Assembly (NCBI GenBank): GCA_031292735.1
Contig: JARLGP010000267.1
Location: 1-32,300 of the forward strand
Length of the DNA: 32,300 bases
Reading direction: 5' to 3'
From: Holophaga sp.
GTDB taxonomy: Bacteria; Acidobacteriota; Holophagae; Holophagales; Holophagaceae
The position numbers and the translations under genes are program-made. The notes below the pieces were generated by a model. It ran no database searches and was not told the DNA's origin. It saw only the letters and a program-made list of their open reading frames with translations. Of this stretch, positions 1 through 7,403 are shown in pieces; within the stretch, counting starts at the first letter, position 1, and every line of letters starts with the position of its first letter.

Positions 1-679
1 CCAGCAGGGCGCCGCCGGTGCGCTTGCGGGTGGGGTCGATGGCCAGGATGCCCACCCGCAGCTCAGGGAAGTCCTGCAGCAGGCGGCGCGCCAGCTCGTC
101 GCACAGGGAGCTCTTGCCCGAGCCGCCGGGCCCGGTGACGCCCAGCACCGGCGCCGTGCCGGGGGCCTGCGGCGCGCCCTCCAGCGCCGCGCTCAGCAGC
201 CGGGACAGGCCCAGCCGGTCCTCCCAGCCGGCGGGGCCGGCGGGCTCCGCCGCCCGCGGGGGGATCCGCTCCAGCAGATCGCGGATCATCCCTTCCACCC
301 CCAGCCGCATGCCGTCTCCCGGGGTGTAGATCTTTTCGATCCCCGCGGCTTCCAGCCGGCCGATCTCCTCCGGCAGGATCACCCCGCCGCCGCCGCCGAA
401 CACCTTGATGCGCTCGGCCCCGGCCGCCCGCAGCCGCTCCGCCAGGTAGCTGAAGAACTCCATGTGGCCGCCCTGGTAGGAGGAGACGCACACCGCGTCG
501 GCATCCTCCTCCACGGCCGCCTTGGCGATTTCGGCCACGCTGCGGTCGTGGCCCAGGTGGATCACCTGGGCGCCCTGGGCCACCAGGAGCCGCCGGATCA
601 TGTTGATGGCCGCGTCGTGGCCGTCGAACAGGGCGGCGGCGGTGACGATCCTGGCTGGTTGAACGGCGGGCCCACCCAT
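1..679 (-). CDS. icmF: Fused B12-dependent acyl-CoA mutase (isobutyryl-CoA mutase, IcmF type), N-terminal part
   Basis: The reading frame enters from the left edge, so only the first 226 or so residues are visible. Residues 10-140 form a cobalamin-binding domain with the motif DGHDAA (Asp19-His21); the His is the expected lower cobalt ligand. From about residue 175 a MeaB/ArgK-like G domain begins with the Walker A motif GPGGSGKSS, followed by AIDPTRKRTGG. This order, B12 domain then GTPase in one chain, is characteristic of IcmF, where the GTPase chaperones cofactor loading and a mutase domain follows. Known members interconvert isobutyryl- and n-butyryl-CoA; some act on pivalyl- or isovaleryl-CoA. 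The ATG at 679 has an AGGAGG box about 5 bases upstream. The mutase domain lies outside the window, so substrate specificity cannot be judged. A stand-alone MeaB would lack the B12 domain. Confidence 0.88.
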   Translation of the reverse strand, partial: MGGPAVQPARIVTAAALFDGHDAAINMIRRLLVAQGAQVIHLGHDRSVAEIAKAAVEEDADAVCVSSYQGGHMEFFSYLAERLRAAGAERIKVFGGGGGVILPEEIGRLEAAGIEKIYTPGDGMRLGVEGMIRDLLERIPPRAAEPAGPAGWEDRLGLSRLLSAALEGAPQAPGTAPVLGVTGPGGSGKSSLCDELARRLLQDFPELRVGILAIDPTRKRTGGALL

Positions 680-775
680 GGATCCTCCTGCGGCGGCCCC
701 ATTCTCCACCTGAACCGCCGATCCGGCAATCCAGCCGTTGGCCCGCTGGGAATTAATCCCGCGCGGGGGCGGGGC

Positions 776-1648
776 TCACCCCAGGGAGCCGCTGCTCCGG
801 GCCGAAGGGGAGAACCGGGTGACGATGCCCTCGATGAACCGCTCCGCCCGGGCCATCACCTGGTCCCGGGCCTGGTGGTGCGGGGCATGGGCGCAGCCGG
901 GCAGGAGCAGGCCCTCCACCGGGCCGGAAACCCCCTGGAGGATGGTGCGCACCTGGTCCGGGGTGCCGTACTCGTCCCGCTCGCCCTGGATGGCCAGCAC
1001 CGGGCAGGTGATGGCCGGCAGCAGGTGCACCATGCTCCAGTCGCGGAACGCCGGCGCCAGCCAGACGCCGCTCCAGCCATGGAACAGGGCGTCCACCTTG
1101 GCGCCGTGGTGGCGCATCAGCCGGTCCCGCAGGGGGGTGTTCTCGAAGGCCCGGAGGGTGCGCCAGATGCCCTGGACGGTCTGGTCCTCCACGAAGGGGT
1201 GGGCCGCTTCCGCCAGCACCCCCAGGGGCAGGCCCGGAAACCGCGCGGCGCAAAGCAGGGCGATGGTGGCGCCGTCGCTGTGTCCCACCAGGATCGGGGC
1301 CTCGATGCCGCAGGCGGCCAGCAGCTGCGGCAGCCGCTCGTACGCCTCGGTCTCCAGGAAGGACGGGCCCGGCGGTTCGGCCCAGGCCTCCGACTTGCCG
1401 TAGCCGCAGCGGTCATAGACCAGGGCCGGCAGGCCGGTGGCGGCGGCCAGCGCCAGGGGGAAGGTGCGCCACTGGGTGATGCTGCCCAGCCCCTCGTGCA
1501 GGAACACCAGGGTCGGCCGGTTTCCGGTGAGGCTGGTGTCCGGGGGCAGGATGGTCTTGGCCTGCAGTCGCAGGCCCCCCGCCCACAGGCTGAAGCTCAG
1601 CTCCTCGCAGGCCGGCGGGCGGGCCGATGATCTTTCCCCGATGGACAT
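776..1648 (-). CDS. Alpha/beta-fold hydrolase
   Basis: A 290-residue protein with the features of a serine alpha/beta hydrolase. The oxyanion-hole motif HEGLG follows the first core strand (TLVFLHEGLG). The nucleophile elbow is VGHSDGA with Ser124. The acid is probably Asp225 in GERDEYGT and the base His254 in GCAHAPHH. No signal peptide is seen, so it is probably cytoplasmic. The frame opens further upstream at a TTG (1681), but the ATG at 1648 has a GAAGAGG box 4-5 bases upstream, and an AT-rich TATATATT patch near 1697-1705 could hold the promoter -10, which also favours the shorter form. It lies 96 bp upstream of icmF on the same strand, so a link to acyl-ester or acyl-CoA metabolism is possible, but the substrate cannot be told from sequence. 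Confidence 0.85.
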   Translation of the reverse strand: MSIGERSSARPPACEELSFSLWAGGLRLQAKTILPPDTSLTGNRPTLVFLHEGLGSITQWRTFPLALAAATGLPALVYDRCGYGKSEAWAEPPGPSFLETEAYERLPQLLAACGIEAPILVGHSDGATIALLCAARFPGLPLGVLAEAAHPFVEDQTVQGIWRTLRAFENTPLRDRLMRHHGAKVDALFHGWSGVWLAPAFRDWSMVHLLPAITCPVLAIQGERDEYGTPDQVRTILQGVSGPVEGLLLPGCAHAPHHQARDQVMARAERFIEGIVTRFSPSARSSGSLG

Positions 1649-1747
1649 GGCGCCTCTTCTCCGGGCTGGAATGAAACTCAATCTTGATCCAACTCCGTAA
1701 TATATAGGTCTGATCGCCAGTCTATCCAGTTCCGGAAAAATCGAAGC

Positions 1748-2776
1748 TCAGCGCTGAACCCGGCCCGAACCGTCGCCGTTCATGAGCCTCTCCACCTCTT
1801 CCCGGCTCACCAGGTTCAGGTCGCCGGGGATGGTGTGCTTGAGCGCCGAGGCCGCCACCGCGAATTCCAGGGCCCGGGCCTCGTCGCCGAATTCCAGCAG
1901 GCCGAAGATCAATCCGGCGGCGAAGGCGTCGCCCCCGCCCACCCGGTCCACGATGTCCTCCAGGGCGTACTTGCGGGACTGCCGGAAGCCGTCCCGGCCG
2001 TCCAGCACCGCGGACCAGTGGTTGCGGTCGGCGGACAGGCTCTCGCGGAGGGTTATGGCCACGATCCCCAGGTTGGGATACTGGGCCTTGGTCTTGGCCG
2101 CCAGGGCGCGGTAGGCCTCGACCTGCACCCGGTTCCCGGCCGGATCCGCGTCGGCGGTGATGCCGAGCCCCAGCTGGATATCCTCCTCGTTGGCGATCAG
2201 CACGTCGGCCAGGGCCACCAGCCGGCCCATGACCTCCGGCGCCTTGGCGCCATAGTTCCACAGCTTCTTGCGGTAGTTGAGGTCGATGGAGACCTTGGCC
2301 CCGCAGGCCCGGGCGGCCTCGGCCGCCTCCTGGCAGGCCTCGGCCACGCTGGCCGAAAGCGCCGGGGTGATGCCGCTGAAGTGGAACCAGTGAGCGCCCT
2401 GGAAAATCTCGGCCCATGGGAAATCGCCAGGCGCCATGCGCGCGGCGGCGCTGTCGGCCCGGTCGTAGAGCACCAAAGATGGCCGCTGGTCGGCCCCGGT
2501 CTCCAGGAAATAGATGCCGGTCCGGTCGCCGGTGAAGCGGATCCGGCTCACGTCCACGCCGTGGCCCCGCAAGGTGCGCACCGCACCTTGGCCCACGGCG
2601 TCCCGGGACAGGGCGGAAACGAACACCGCCTGGGCGCCCAGCAGGGCCAGGGAACTGGCCACGTTGGCCTCGCCGCCCCCGAACATGGCTTCCAGGCGGG
2701 GACTCTGGAACAAACGCTCATGCTCCGGCGACCGGAGCCGGAGCATGATCTCGCCAAAGGTAACGACTTTCTTCAT
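1748..2776 (-). CDS. kdgK: 2-keto-3-deoxygluconate kinase (PfkB family sugar kinase)
   Basis: A 342-residue PfkB/ribokinase-family kinase. The N-terminal signature FGEIMLRL and the substrate-side GGGEANVA match KDG kinases. The C-terminal PfkB signature VGGGDAFAAGL contains the catalytic base Asp283 and anion-hole glycines. The segment ANEEDIQLGLGI is also typical of KdgK. The expected reaction is ATP-dependent phosphorylation of 2-keto-3-deoxygluconate to KDPG in the cytoplasm. The ATG at 2776 is preceded by GGGAGG at about 8 bases; the frame stays open upstream to about 2914, but that stretch overlaps the promoter and has no family similarity. It is divergent from the KDPG aldolase gene, which would use its product. 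Other PfkB sugar-acid kinases are possible, but the aldolase next door favours this call. Confidence 0.87.
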   Translation of the reverse strand: MKKVVTFGEIMLRLRSPEHERLFQSPRLEAMFGGGEANVASSLALLGAQAVFVSALSRDAVGQGAVRTLRGHGVDVSRIRFTGDRTGIYFLETGADQRPSLVLYDRADSAAARMAPGDFPWAEIFQGAHWFHFSGITPALSASVAEACQEAAEAARACGAKVSIDLNYRKKLWNYGAKAPEVMGRLVALADVLIANEEDIQLGLGITADADPAGNRVQVEAYRALAAKTKAQYPNLGIVAITLRESLSADRNHWSAVLDGRDGFRQSRKYALEDIVDRVGGGDAFAAGLIFGLLEFGDEARALEFAVAASALKHTIPGDLNLVSREEVERLMNGDGSGRVQR

Positions 2777-2904
2777 GGGGTCAACCTCCCGGGGCAGATT
2801 TCCAGCCGCAACCGCATCTTTGCGGCCTCCACAGAGGCCGCGAGGTGCAAGTCCGGCGCCAGGGTGCGACCAGTGCGGAACGGAGCCAGTCGCGCTTTTG
2901 GAAT

Positions 2905-2914
2905 ATGGATCCAT
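2905..2914. promoter_or_regulatory. Candidate operator: perfect 10-bp palindrome
   Basis: ATGGATCCAT is a perfect palindrome inside a wider GAAT...ATTC context. It overlaps the first base or two of the -10 proposed for kdgK and continues just downstream of it, a usual position for a repressor site. Read on the minus strand the local GGATCCATATTCC resembles the GGAACATAATTCC box before the transporter promoter (9 of 13 positions). The regulator at 4012-4830 is the obvious candidate, but binding is inferred. Confidence 0.35.
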
Positions 2915-2939
2915 TCTAGCAGGGTGAGCCGGGTGTCAA
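2913..2939 (-). promoter_or_regulatory. Candidate sigma-70 promoter for kdgK
   Basis: On the minus strand a perfect TTGACA (2939-2934) is followed after 15 bp by TAGAAT (2918-2913). The spacer is shorter than the usual 17 bp. Transcription would start near 2905, giving a leader of about 130 bases. The ABC-transporter promoter at 4989-5015 has the same TTGACA, the same 15-bp spacer and the same CCC just after the -35. Confidence 0.5.
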
Positions 2940-3005
2940 TAAAAAAATGGACCGATGATCCGTTTTTCGAATTTCCCGCTAATGTTGATCCATGGAGGCA
3001 TTGTC

Positions 3006-3965
3006 ATGGACCGTGTGCTTGAGCGCCTGGGAGAAATCGGCATCATTCCCGTCATCCAGTTGGATTCAGCCCAGGCGGCGGTGGGCCTTGGCCACGCCCT
3101 GGTGCAGGGGGGCATCCCGGCCGCGGAGGTCACCTTCCGCACCGCCGCCGCCGAAGCCGCCATCGCCGCCATGGCCGCCCAGGTTCCGGACCTCCTGGTG
3201 GGGGCCGGCACGGTGCTCACCGTGGACCAGGCGACCCGGGCGGTCCGCGCCGGGGCGCGGTTCCTGGTCAGCCCCTGCTACGTGGATGAGGTGGTGGCCT
3301 ACGGCCGGAGCCAGGGCATCCCGGTGCTGCCGGCGGTGACCAACCCCGACGGGGTGGCCCGGGGCCTGGCCCAGGGCCTGGAGGTGCTCAAGTTCTTCCC
3401 GGCCGGCGCCTCCGGCGGCACCGCCACCCTGGACGCCCTGGCCGGTCCGTTCGGCACGATGGCCTTCGTTCCCACCGGCGGGATCAACGCCGCCAACCTG
3501 GCTGATTACGCCCGTCGGCCCAACGTGCTGGCGGTAGGCGGGTCGTGGATGGTGAAGCCGGGCCTGGTGGCCTCCGGGGACTGGGCGACCGTGACCCGGC
3601 TGTGCCGGGAGGCGGTGGCGGCCCTGCACGGGTTCGCCTTCGCCCACCTGGGGATCAACACTCCGGCCGAGCAAACCTGCCGGGACCTGGCCGGCACCTT
3701 CGCCCGGCTGTTTGCCCTCCCTTGCCGGGAAGGCAGGAACTCCATCTTCGCCGGAGACCGCATCGAGATCACCAAACAGCCCTTCCCGGGCGAGCAGGGG
3801 CATATCGCCATCTCCTGCAACCAGGTGCAGCGGGCTGTGGCCTACTTCGCCGCCGCCGGCATCGCCGCCCGGCCTGAGACGGCCAAGCTGGCCAAGGGGC
3901 GGTGCAAAGCCATCTACCTGGACTTGGAACTGGGCGGGTTCGCCGTGCACCTGGTCCAGGCCTGA
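3006..3965 (+). CDS. eda: KDPG/KHG aldolase with C-terminal VOC-like domain
   Basis: A 319-residue protein. Residues 1-205 are a class I KDPG/KHG aldolase barrel: IIPVIQ at the start, the general acid/base Glu41 in AAEVTFRT, GAGTVLT, SPCY, and the Schiff-base Lys129 in LKFFPA, followed by PTGGI and GGSWMV. The expected reaction is cleavage of 2-keto-3-deoxy-6-phosphogluconate to pyruvate and glyceraldehyde 3-phosphate. Typical Eda is about 205-215 residues; here about 110 more follow, beginning FAHLGINTPA and ending FAVHLVQA. Their strand pattern resembles a vicinal-oxygen-chelate (glyoxalase-type) fold and similar tails exist in some aldolases, but its role is unknown. The ATG at 3006 has GGAGG 8 bases upstream; an in-frame start at 2955 lies in the promoter region. 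It is divergent from kdgK and convergent with the IclR gene. Confidence 0.88.
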   Translation: MDRVLERLGEIGIIPVIQLDSAQAAVGLGHALVQGGIPAAEVTFRTAAAEAAIAAMAAQVPDLLVGAGTVLTVDQATRAVRAGARFLVSPCYVDEVVAYGRSQGIPVLPAVTNPDGVARGLAQGLEVLKFFPAGASGGTATLDALAGPFGTMAFVPTGGINAANLADYARRPNVLAVGGSWMVKPGLVASGDWATVTRLCREAVAALHGFAFAHLGINTPAEQTCRDLAGTFARLFALPCREGRNSIFAGDRIEITKQPFPGEQGHIAISCNQVQRAVAYFAAAGIAARPETAKLAKGRCKAIYLDLELGGFAVHLVQA

Positions 3966-4013
3966 ACCGGGCCGGCTGCCGTGCACCTGATCCAGGCCTG
4001 AACCGGACCGGCT
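3942..4013 (+). repeat. 36-bp tandem duplication across the eda stop codon
   Basis: Two adjacent 36-base units (3942-3977 and 3978-4013) differ at two positions (3954/3990 and 3971/4007). Unit 1 encodes the last residues of the aldolase (AVHLVQA) plus its stop codon. Unit 2 repeats the same coding phase, AVHLIQA and stop, downstream of the real stop. The second copy ends within the stop codon of the convergent IclR gene. A local tandem duplication is the simplest explanation. Confidence 0.9.
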
Positions 4014-4830
4014 ATGGCCTGTAGCCCAGGAGGGCGGAGATGCGCGCGGCGGACTCCTTGACGCGGTCGATCTTCTCGCTCTCCTCGCCGCAGCGGTAGC
4101 GGAAGCCGGGCCACGAAACCGAGATGGCGGCCATGATGGAGCCGGCCTGGTCGAACACCGGCGCGCCGATGCATTGGATGCCCTCTTCATGCTCCTCATC
4201 GTCCAGGGCGAAGCCCTGGGTCCGGATGCGGTCCAGTTCCGCGTACAGCGCGGTCCGGGTCGCCAGCGTCTTCTTGGTGAAGGCCAGCAGGCGCACCCCC
4301 CGGAGGGCCGCCTCCCGCCCCTCCTCCGTGGCGAAGGCCAGCAGGCACTTGCCGATGGCGGTGCAGTAGAGCGGAATGCGCCGACCCACCCGGGAATACA
4401 TGCGGATGGTGTAGCGCGATTCGATCTTCATGACGTAGACGGCCGAATCCTCCTCCAGGATTCCCATGTGCACGGTCTCGCCCAGATCCTCGGCCAGATC
4501 CTCGGCGACGGGCCGGGCAACCGCAGGCAGGTCCAGGTGGTCCAGGGCGTGGGAGCCGATGTTGAACAGCTTGAAGGTGATGGCCCAGTGCTCGCCGTCG
4601 GTGCGGCGCACGTAGCCCAGTTCCTGCAGGGTCAGGAGGAATCGGTAGACGGTGGGCTTGGCCAGCTTGACGGCACGGGTCAGTTCTTCCAGGCCGATGG
4701 CGCGCTGATGCGAGAGTTGCTCCAGCACGGCCAGGGCCCGGGCGGCGGCGCTCACCAGAGGCACCGCCGGGGCCTTGGACGTACCCTTCTTCGACAGCTT
4801 TCGGTCATCCATTTCATTTTTCCGAGTCAT
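4012..4830 (-). CDS. IclR-family transcriptional regulator
   Basis: A 272-residue regulator. After a basic N-terminal tail, residues 28-80 form the IclR winged helix-turn-helix (SAAARALAVLEQL, then LAKPTVYRFLLTLQELGYV). Residues 95-270 form the IclR effector domain, with VHMGILEEDSAVYV, IPLYCTAIGKCLLAF and GIQCIGAPVFD. IclR proteins bind a small metabolite, often a sugar acid or aromatic acid, and repress or activate neighbouring genes. The gene is divergent from the ABC-transporter operon and beside eda and kdgK, so these are its probable targets; a KDG-type or amino-sugar-acid effector would fit but is inferred. The start at 4830 has only a weak ribosome site; the ATG at 4812 is an alternative that leaves the DNA-binding domain intact. 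Confidence 0.88.
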   Translation of the reverse strand: MTRKNEMDDRKLSKKGTSKAPAVPLVSAAARALAVLEQLSHQRAIGLEELTRAVKLAKPTVYRFLLTLQELGYVRRTDGEHWAITFKLFNIGSHALDHLDLPAVARPVAEDLAEDLGETVHMGILEEDSAVYVMKIESRYTIRMYSRVGRRIPLYCTAIGKCLLAFATEEGREAALRGVRLLAFTKKTLATRTALYAELDRIRTQGFALDDEEHEEGIQCIGAPVFDQAGSIMAAISVSWPGFRYRCGEESEKIDRVKESAARISALLGYRP

Positions 4831-4965
4831 GAGCTACCGTCCGCTGGTTCCTGGACATCATAGCGCCAGTGGAACCTCCCGCCAGTCGTGGGTTTTGCTC
4901 GATCTTCCGGCTGCGGGCCGAACCCCTCCCCGGTCCCCGGTCCCCATTCCAGCCCTAAAAAAAAT

Positions 4966-4980
4966 CGGAACATAATTCCA
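4966..4980. promoter_or_regulatory. Candidate IclR-type operator
   Basis: CGGAACATAATTCCA is an imperfect palindrome (GGAA-N5-TTCC) in the divergent region between the IclR gene and the transporter operon, ending 8 bp before the proposed -35. It agrees with the E. coli IclR-type consensus TGGAAATNATTTCCA at 10 of the 14 defined positions. Its place just upstream of the promoter would suit either activation or repression. The consensus is from general knowledge; binding is untested. Confidence 0.4.
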
Positions 4981-4988
4981 ATTTTCTC

Positions 4989-5015
4989 TTGACACCCCTT
5001 TCCGGATGGTAAGAT
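4989..5015 (+). promoter_or_regulatory. Candidate sigma-70 promoter for the ABC-transporter operon
   Basis: A perfect TTGACA (4989-4994) is followed by 15 bp and TAAGAT (5010-5015). The -10 is preceded by TGG, giving an extended -10 that could compensate for the short spacer. Transcription from about 5022 would leave a leader of nearly 190 bases before the binding-protein gene at 5210. The rest of the 4831-5209 region contains a GGTCCCC-type short repeat (about 4928-4945) and no other gene that can be supported. Confidence 0.5.
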
Positions 5016-5209
5016 GGAAGTCTGATCCTGTGACAAGCCGAGACTTCCAATCCCAACCCGGGAAGGATCGTAATTTCCCACCTGAACATGCTCACCCCAC
5101 CCCACGGCGCCCTCGGTCGACACCGGCTCGAATGGGCGGCATGCCCGTTTGCATTCCAAGACATCTTCATCCTCAGCGGCCACCAGCGCTGAACAACCCG
5201 GAGGAAGTT

Positions 5210-6391
5210 ATGGCGACACCCCTTTCAAAACTCAGTCTTTCCCTTGCCGGCTCAACCCTGCTGTGTCTGCTGTCCTACAGCAGCCTGGGGGCGGCGGAAA
5301 AGGTGCTGAAGATCGGCAACCTTTCGGCCGAGACCGGAACCGAAGCCTACATCGGCCAGACCGCCGAGCCGGCCCTCGCCGACTACGTGGAAAAGCTGAA
5401 CGCCTCCGGCGGCATCAACGGTTACAAGATCAAGCTGATCAACTACGATGGCCGGCAGGACGTGGCCGAGAACGTGAGCTGCGCCAAGCGGCTCATCTCC
5501 CAGGACCAGGCCATCGCCGTGATCGGCCCCACCTTCTCCGCGGCCGGGATTCCCATCGCCAAGATCGCTGACGACGCCAAGGTGCCGTTCGTGAGCAACC
5601 TGGCCACCAACTACAACGTGACCGTGGACGAGTCCGGCAGGGTGCACCCGTACATGTTCCGGGTCTGCTTCATCGACCCCTACCAGGGCTACGCGCTGGC
5701 GGACTTCGCCTACAAGCGCCTGGGCAAGCGCAAGGTGGCCTTCCTCACGGAGATCTCCTCGCCCTACACGGTCGGCGTGCACAAGTTCTTCGAAGCCCAG
5801 TTCAAGAAGCTCGGCGGCCAGATTGTCGCCTCGGAATCCTACAACGGCGGCGACACCGAGTTCCGCGCCCAGTTGACCAACATCAAGACCAGGAATCCGG
5901 ATGTCCTGGTGATGGCTTCGGCCACCTACAAGGACGCGGGCCTGGCCGCCCAGCAGATGAAGGCCCTGAACCTCAAGGTGCCCATGATGATGGGCGACGG
6001 CTGCTTCGTGGATGACCTGCTGCCCATGGCCGGCAGGCAGATGGAAGGGTTCTACCTGAGCGCCCCGACCTTCACCGGCGCGCCGCAGTTCGCCAAGTTC
6101 AATGCTGAATTCAAGGCCAAGCACAACCTCAACGCCAGCGAGTACAGCTACTTCACCCTGGACGCGTTCATGCTCATCGAGCACGGCATCCGCGAATCCA
6201 TGAAGAAGAACGGTGGCGTACCGACCCGGGAAGGCGTCCGCAACGCCATCGACGGCGCGCAGGGGGTCAAGGTCTTCACCAGCGTCCTGAACATGGACCG
6301 GACGAACCACAACCCCAAGAACAAGCCCGTCTACATGCTGCAGATCAAAAACAGCAAGTGGACGCTGGACGAGACCTTCGCACCGAAATAG
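5210..6391 (+). CDS. ABC transporter substrate-binding protein, branched-chain amino acid type (LivJ/LivK family)
   Basis: A 393-residue periplasmic binding protein of the Peripla_BP_6 fold. Residues 1-29 form a signal peptide with a long hydrophobic core and probable cleavage after SLGAA. The mature protein starts KVLKIGNLSAETG and continues with the family features INGYKIKLINYDGRQD, VIGPTFSAA and the second lobe AFLTEISSPYTVG. It captures a ligand in the periplasm for the LivH/LivM channel. The family takes branched-chain and other amino acids, amides, urea and some aromatic acids, so the family alone does not give the substrate. The ATG at 5210 follows GGAGGAAG at the right distance; the frame is open upstream to 5006, but that segment lies in the leader. 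It is the first gene of the operon. Confidence 0.9.
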   Translation: MATPLSKLSLSLAGSTLLCLLSYSSLGAAEKVLKIGNLSAETGTEAYIGQTAEPALADYVEKLNASGGINGYKIKLINYDGRQDVAENVSCAKRLISQDQAIAVIGPTFSAAGIPIAKIADDAKVPFVSNLATNYNVTVDESGRVHPYMFRVCFIDPYQGYALADFAYKRLGKRKVAFLTEISSPYTVGVHKFFEAQFKKLGGQIVASESYNGGDTEFRAQLTNIKTRNPDVLVMASATYKDAGLAAQQMKALNLKVPMMMGDGCFVDDLLPMAGRQMEGFYLSAPTFTGAPQFAKFNAEFKAKHNLNASEYSYFTLDAFMLIEHGIRESMKKNGGVPTREGVRNAIDGAQGVKVFTSVLNMDRTNHNPKNKPVYMLQIKNSKWTLDETFAPK

Positions 6392-6416
6392 GCGCAAGCT
6401 TCGACCTCTGTCGCCG

Positions 6417-6439
6417 CCGCCGGCATGAACTTCCGGCGG
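6417..6439 (+). other. Stem-loop after the binding-protein gene
   Basis: CCGCCGG (6417-6423) and CCGGCGG (6433-6439) pair as a 7-bp GC stem with a 9-base loop, 25 bases after the stop codon at 6391. No T-run follows directly, so it is not a classical intrinsic terminator. Hairpins at this point in binding-protein-dependent operons often protect the upstream mRNA or allow partial termination, making the binding protein more abundant than the permeases. Confidence 0.45.
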
Positions 6440-6500
6440 ATGCGTCCGGGGTCATTTTGCAGTGCCCCAGGCTTTTCCAGTTTCCCCAAGGACATTTCTC

Positions 6501-7385
6501 ATGGTCTTGTTACTGCAGCAATTGATAAATGGCATCTCCATCGGGGCCATCTATTCGCTTCTGGCGGTGGGCTACGCGCTGGTCTACAGCGTGTACAACT
6601 TCACCAACTGGGCCTTCGACGGCTTCATGGCGTTCGGCACCTTCATGGGCGTCACGGCCATCGGCACCCTGGTCCTCCCGTTCTGGGCCGCCATGCTGTT
6701 CTCCATGGTCATGACCATCCTCCTTTCGGTGGGGGTCGAGAAGCTGGCATACGCGCCGCTGCGCAACCGCAACGCCCCGCGCTTGTTCATGATGATCTCC
6801 GCCATGGGGGTCAACCTGGCCCTGGTGAACACCCTCAACAAGGTGTTCTCCGGAGTCATGCGCCGCTTCCCCATTCCCGAGGACTGGGCCTCGACCTTCG
6901 ACTTCGGCCCCTTTTTCGTGGGCCGGATGGACCTGGTGGCCGCCGTCATCGCCTTCTTCTGCCTGGCGCTCCTCTGGTATTTCCTGTCCCACAGCCGCTC
7001 GGGCCTGGGAGTGCGGATCAGCGCCATCGACATCGACACCGCCTCCCTGATGGGCATCAACAACAACAAGGTCGCCTTCATCGTGTTCGCCGCCACCGGG
7101 GTGCTGTCCTCGGTGGCCGGGGTGTTCTTCGGCATCAAGTATGCCGTCTACCCGCTCATGGGCGGGGCCGTGACCATCAAGGCCATGATCGCCAGCGTGG
7201 TGGGCGGGCTCGGCAGCCTGCCGGGCGCGATCCTCGGCAGCATGATCCTGGGGATTCTGGAAACCCTGGTTTCCGGCTATGTCAGTTCCTCCTACCGCGA
7301 CCTGTTCGCGTTCGCCTTCCTCATCATCCTGCTGCTGTTCTTCCCCAACGGTCTGATGGGCAAGGAACGCGGCGAGAAACTGTGA
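6501..7385 (+). CDS. livH: Branched-chain-type ABC transporter permease LivH
   Basis: A 294-residue polytopic membrane protein of the LivH permease family. It opens with LLLQQLINGISIGAIYSLLAVGYALVYSV in pieces typical of LivH N-termini, and shows about eight hydrophobic segments. The cytoplasmic loop with ISAIDIDTASLMGINNNKV is the coupling (EAA-like) region that contacts the ATPases, and GGLGSLPGAILGSMILG is the conserved C-terminal permease motif. With LivM it forms the channel through the inner membrane. The ATG at 6501 has AAGGA 8 bases upstream; a longer in-frame form starting at 6462 has no membrane-like sequence in the added part and is less likely. It lies 109 bp after the binding-protein gene, separated by a stem-loop. 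Confidence 0.9.
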   Translation: MVLLLQQLINGISIGAIYSLLAVGYALVYSVYNFTNWAFDGFMAFGTFMGVTAIGTLVLPFWAAMLFSMVMTILLSVGVEKLAYAPLRNRNAPRLFMMISAMGVNLALVNTLNKVFSGVMRRFPIPEDWASTFDFGPFFVGRMDLVAAVIAFFCLALLWYFLSHSRSGLGVRISAIDIDTASLMGINNNKVAFIVFAATGVLSSVAGVFFGIKYAVYPLMGGAVTIKAMIASVVGGLGSLPGAILGSMILGILETLVSGYVSSSYRDLFAFAFLIILLLFFPNGLMGKERGEKL

Positions 7386-7403
7386 AGAAAGGCCGGTGAA
7401 CCC

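Noticed and set aside
1..679. Stand-alone MeaB/ArgK GTPase
   Set aside because: A B12-binding domain with DGHDAA precedes the GTPase in the same frame, which fits the fused mutase IcmF.
776..1681. Longer alpha/beta hydrolase starting at the TTG at 1681
   Set aside because: The added 11 residues have no family similarity, and the ATG at 1648 has the better ribosome site and a better position relative to the AT-rich promoter patch.
4928..4945. GGTCCCC short direct repeats upstream of the IclR gene
   Set aside because: Only two to three 7-base units; too short to distinguish from GC-rich background.
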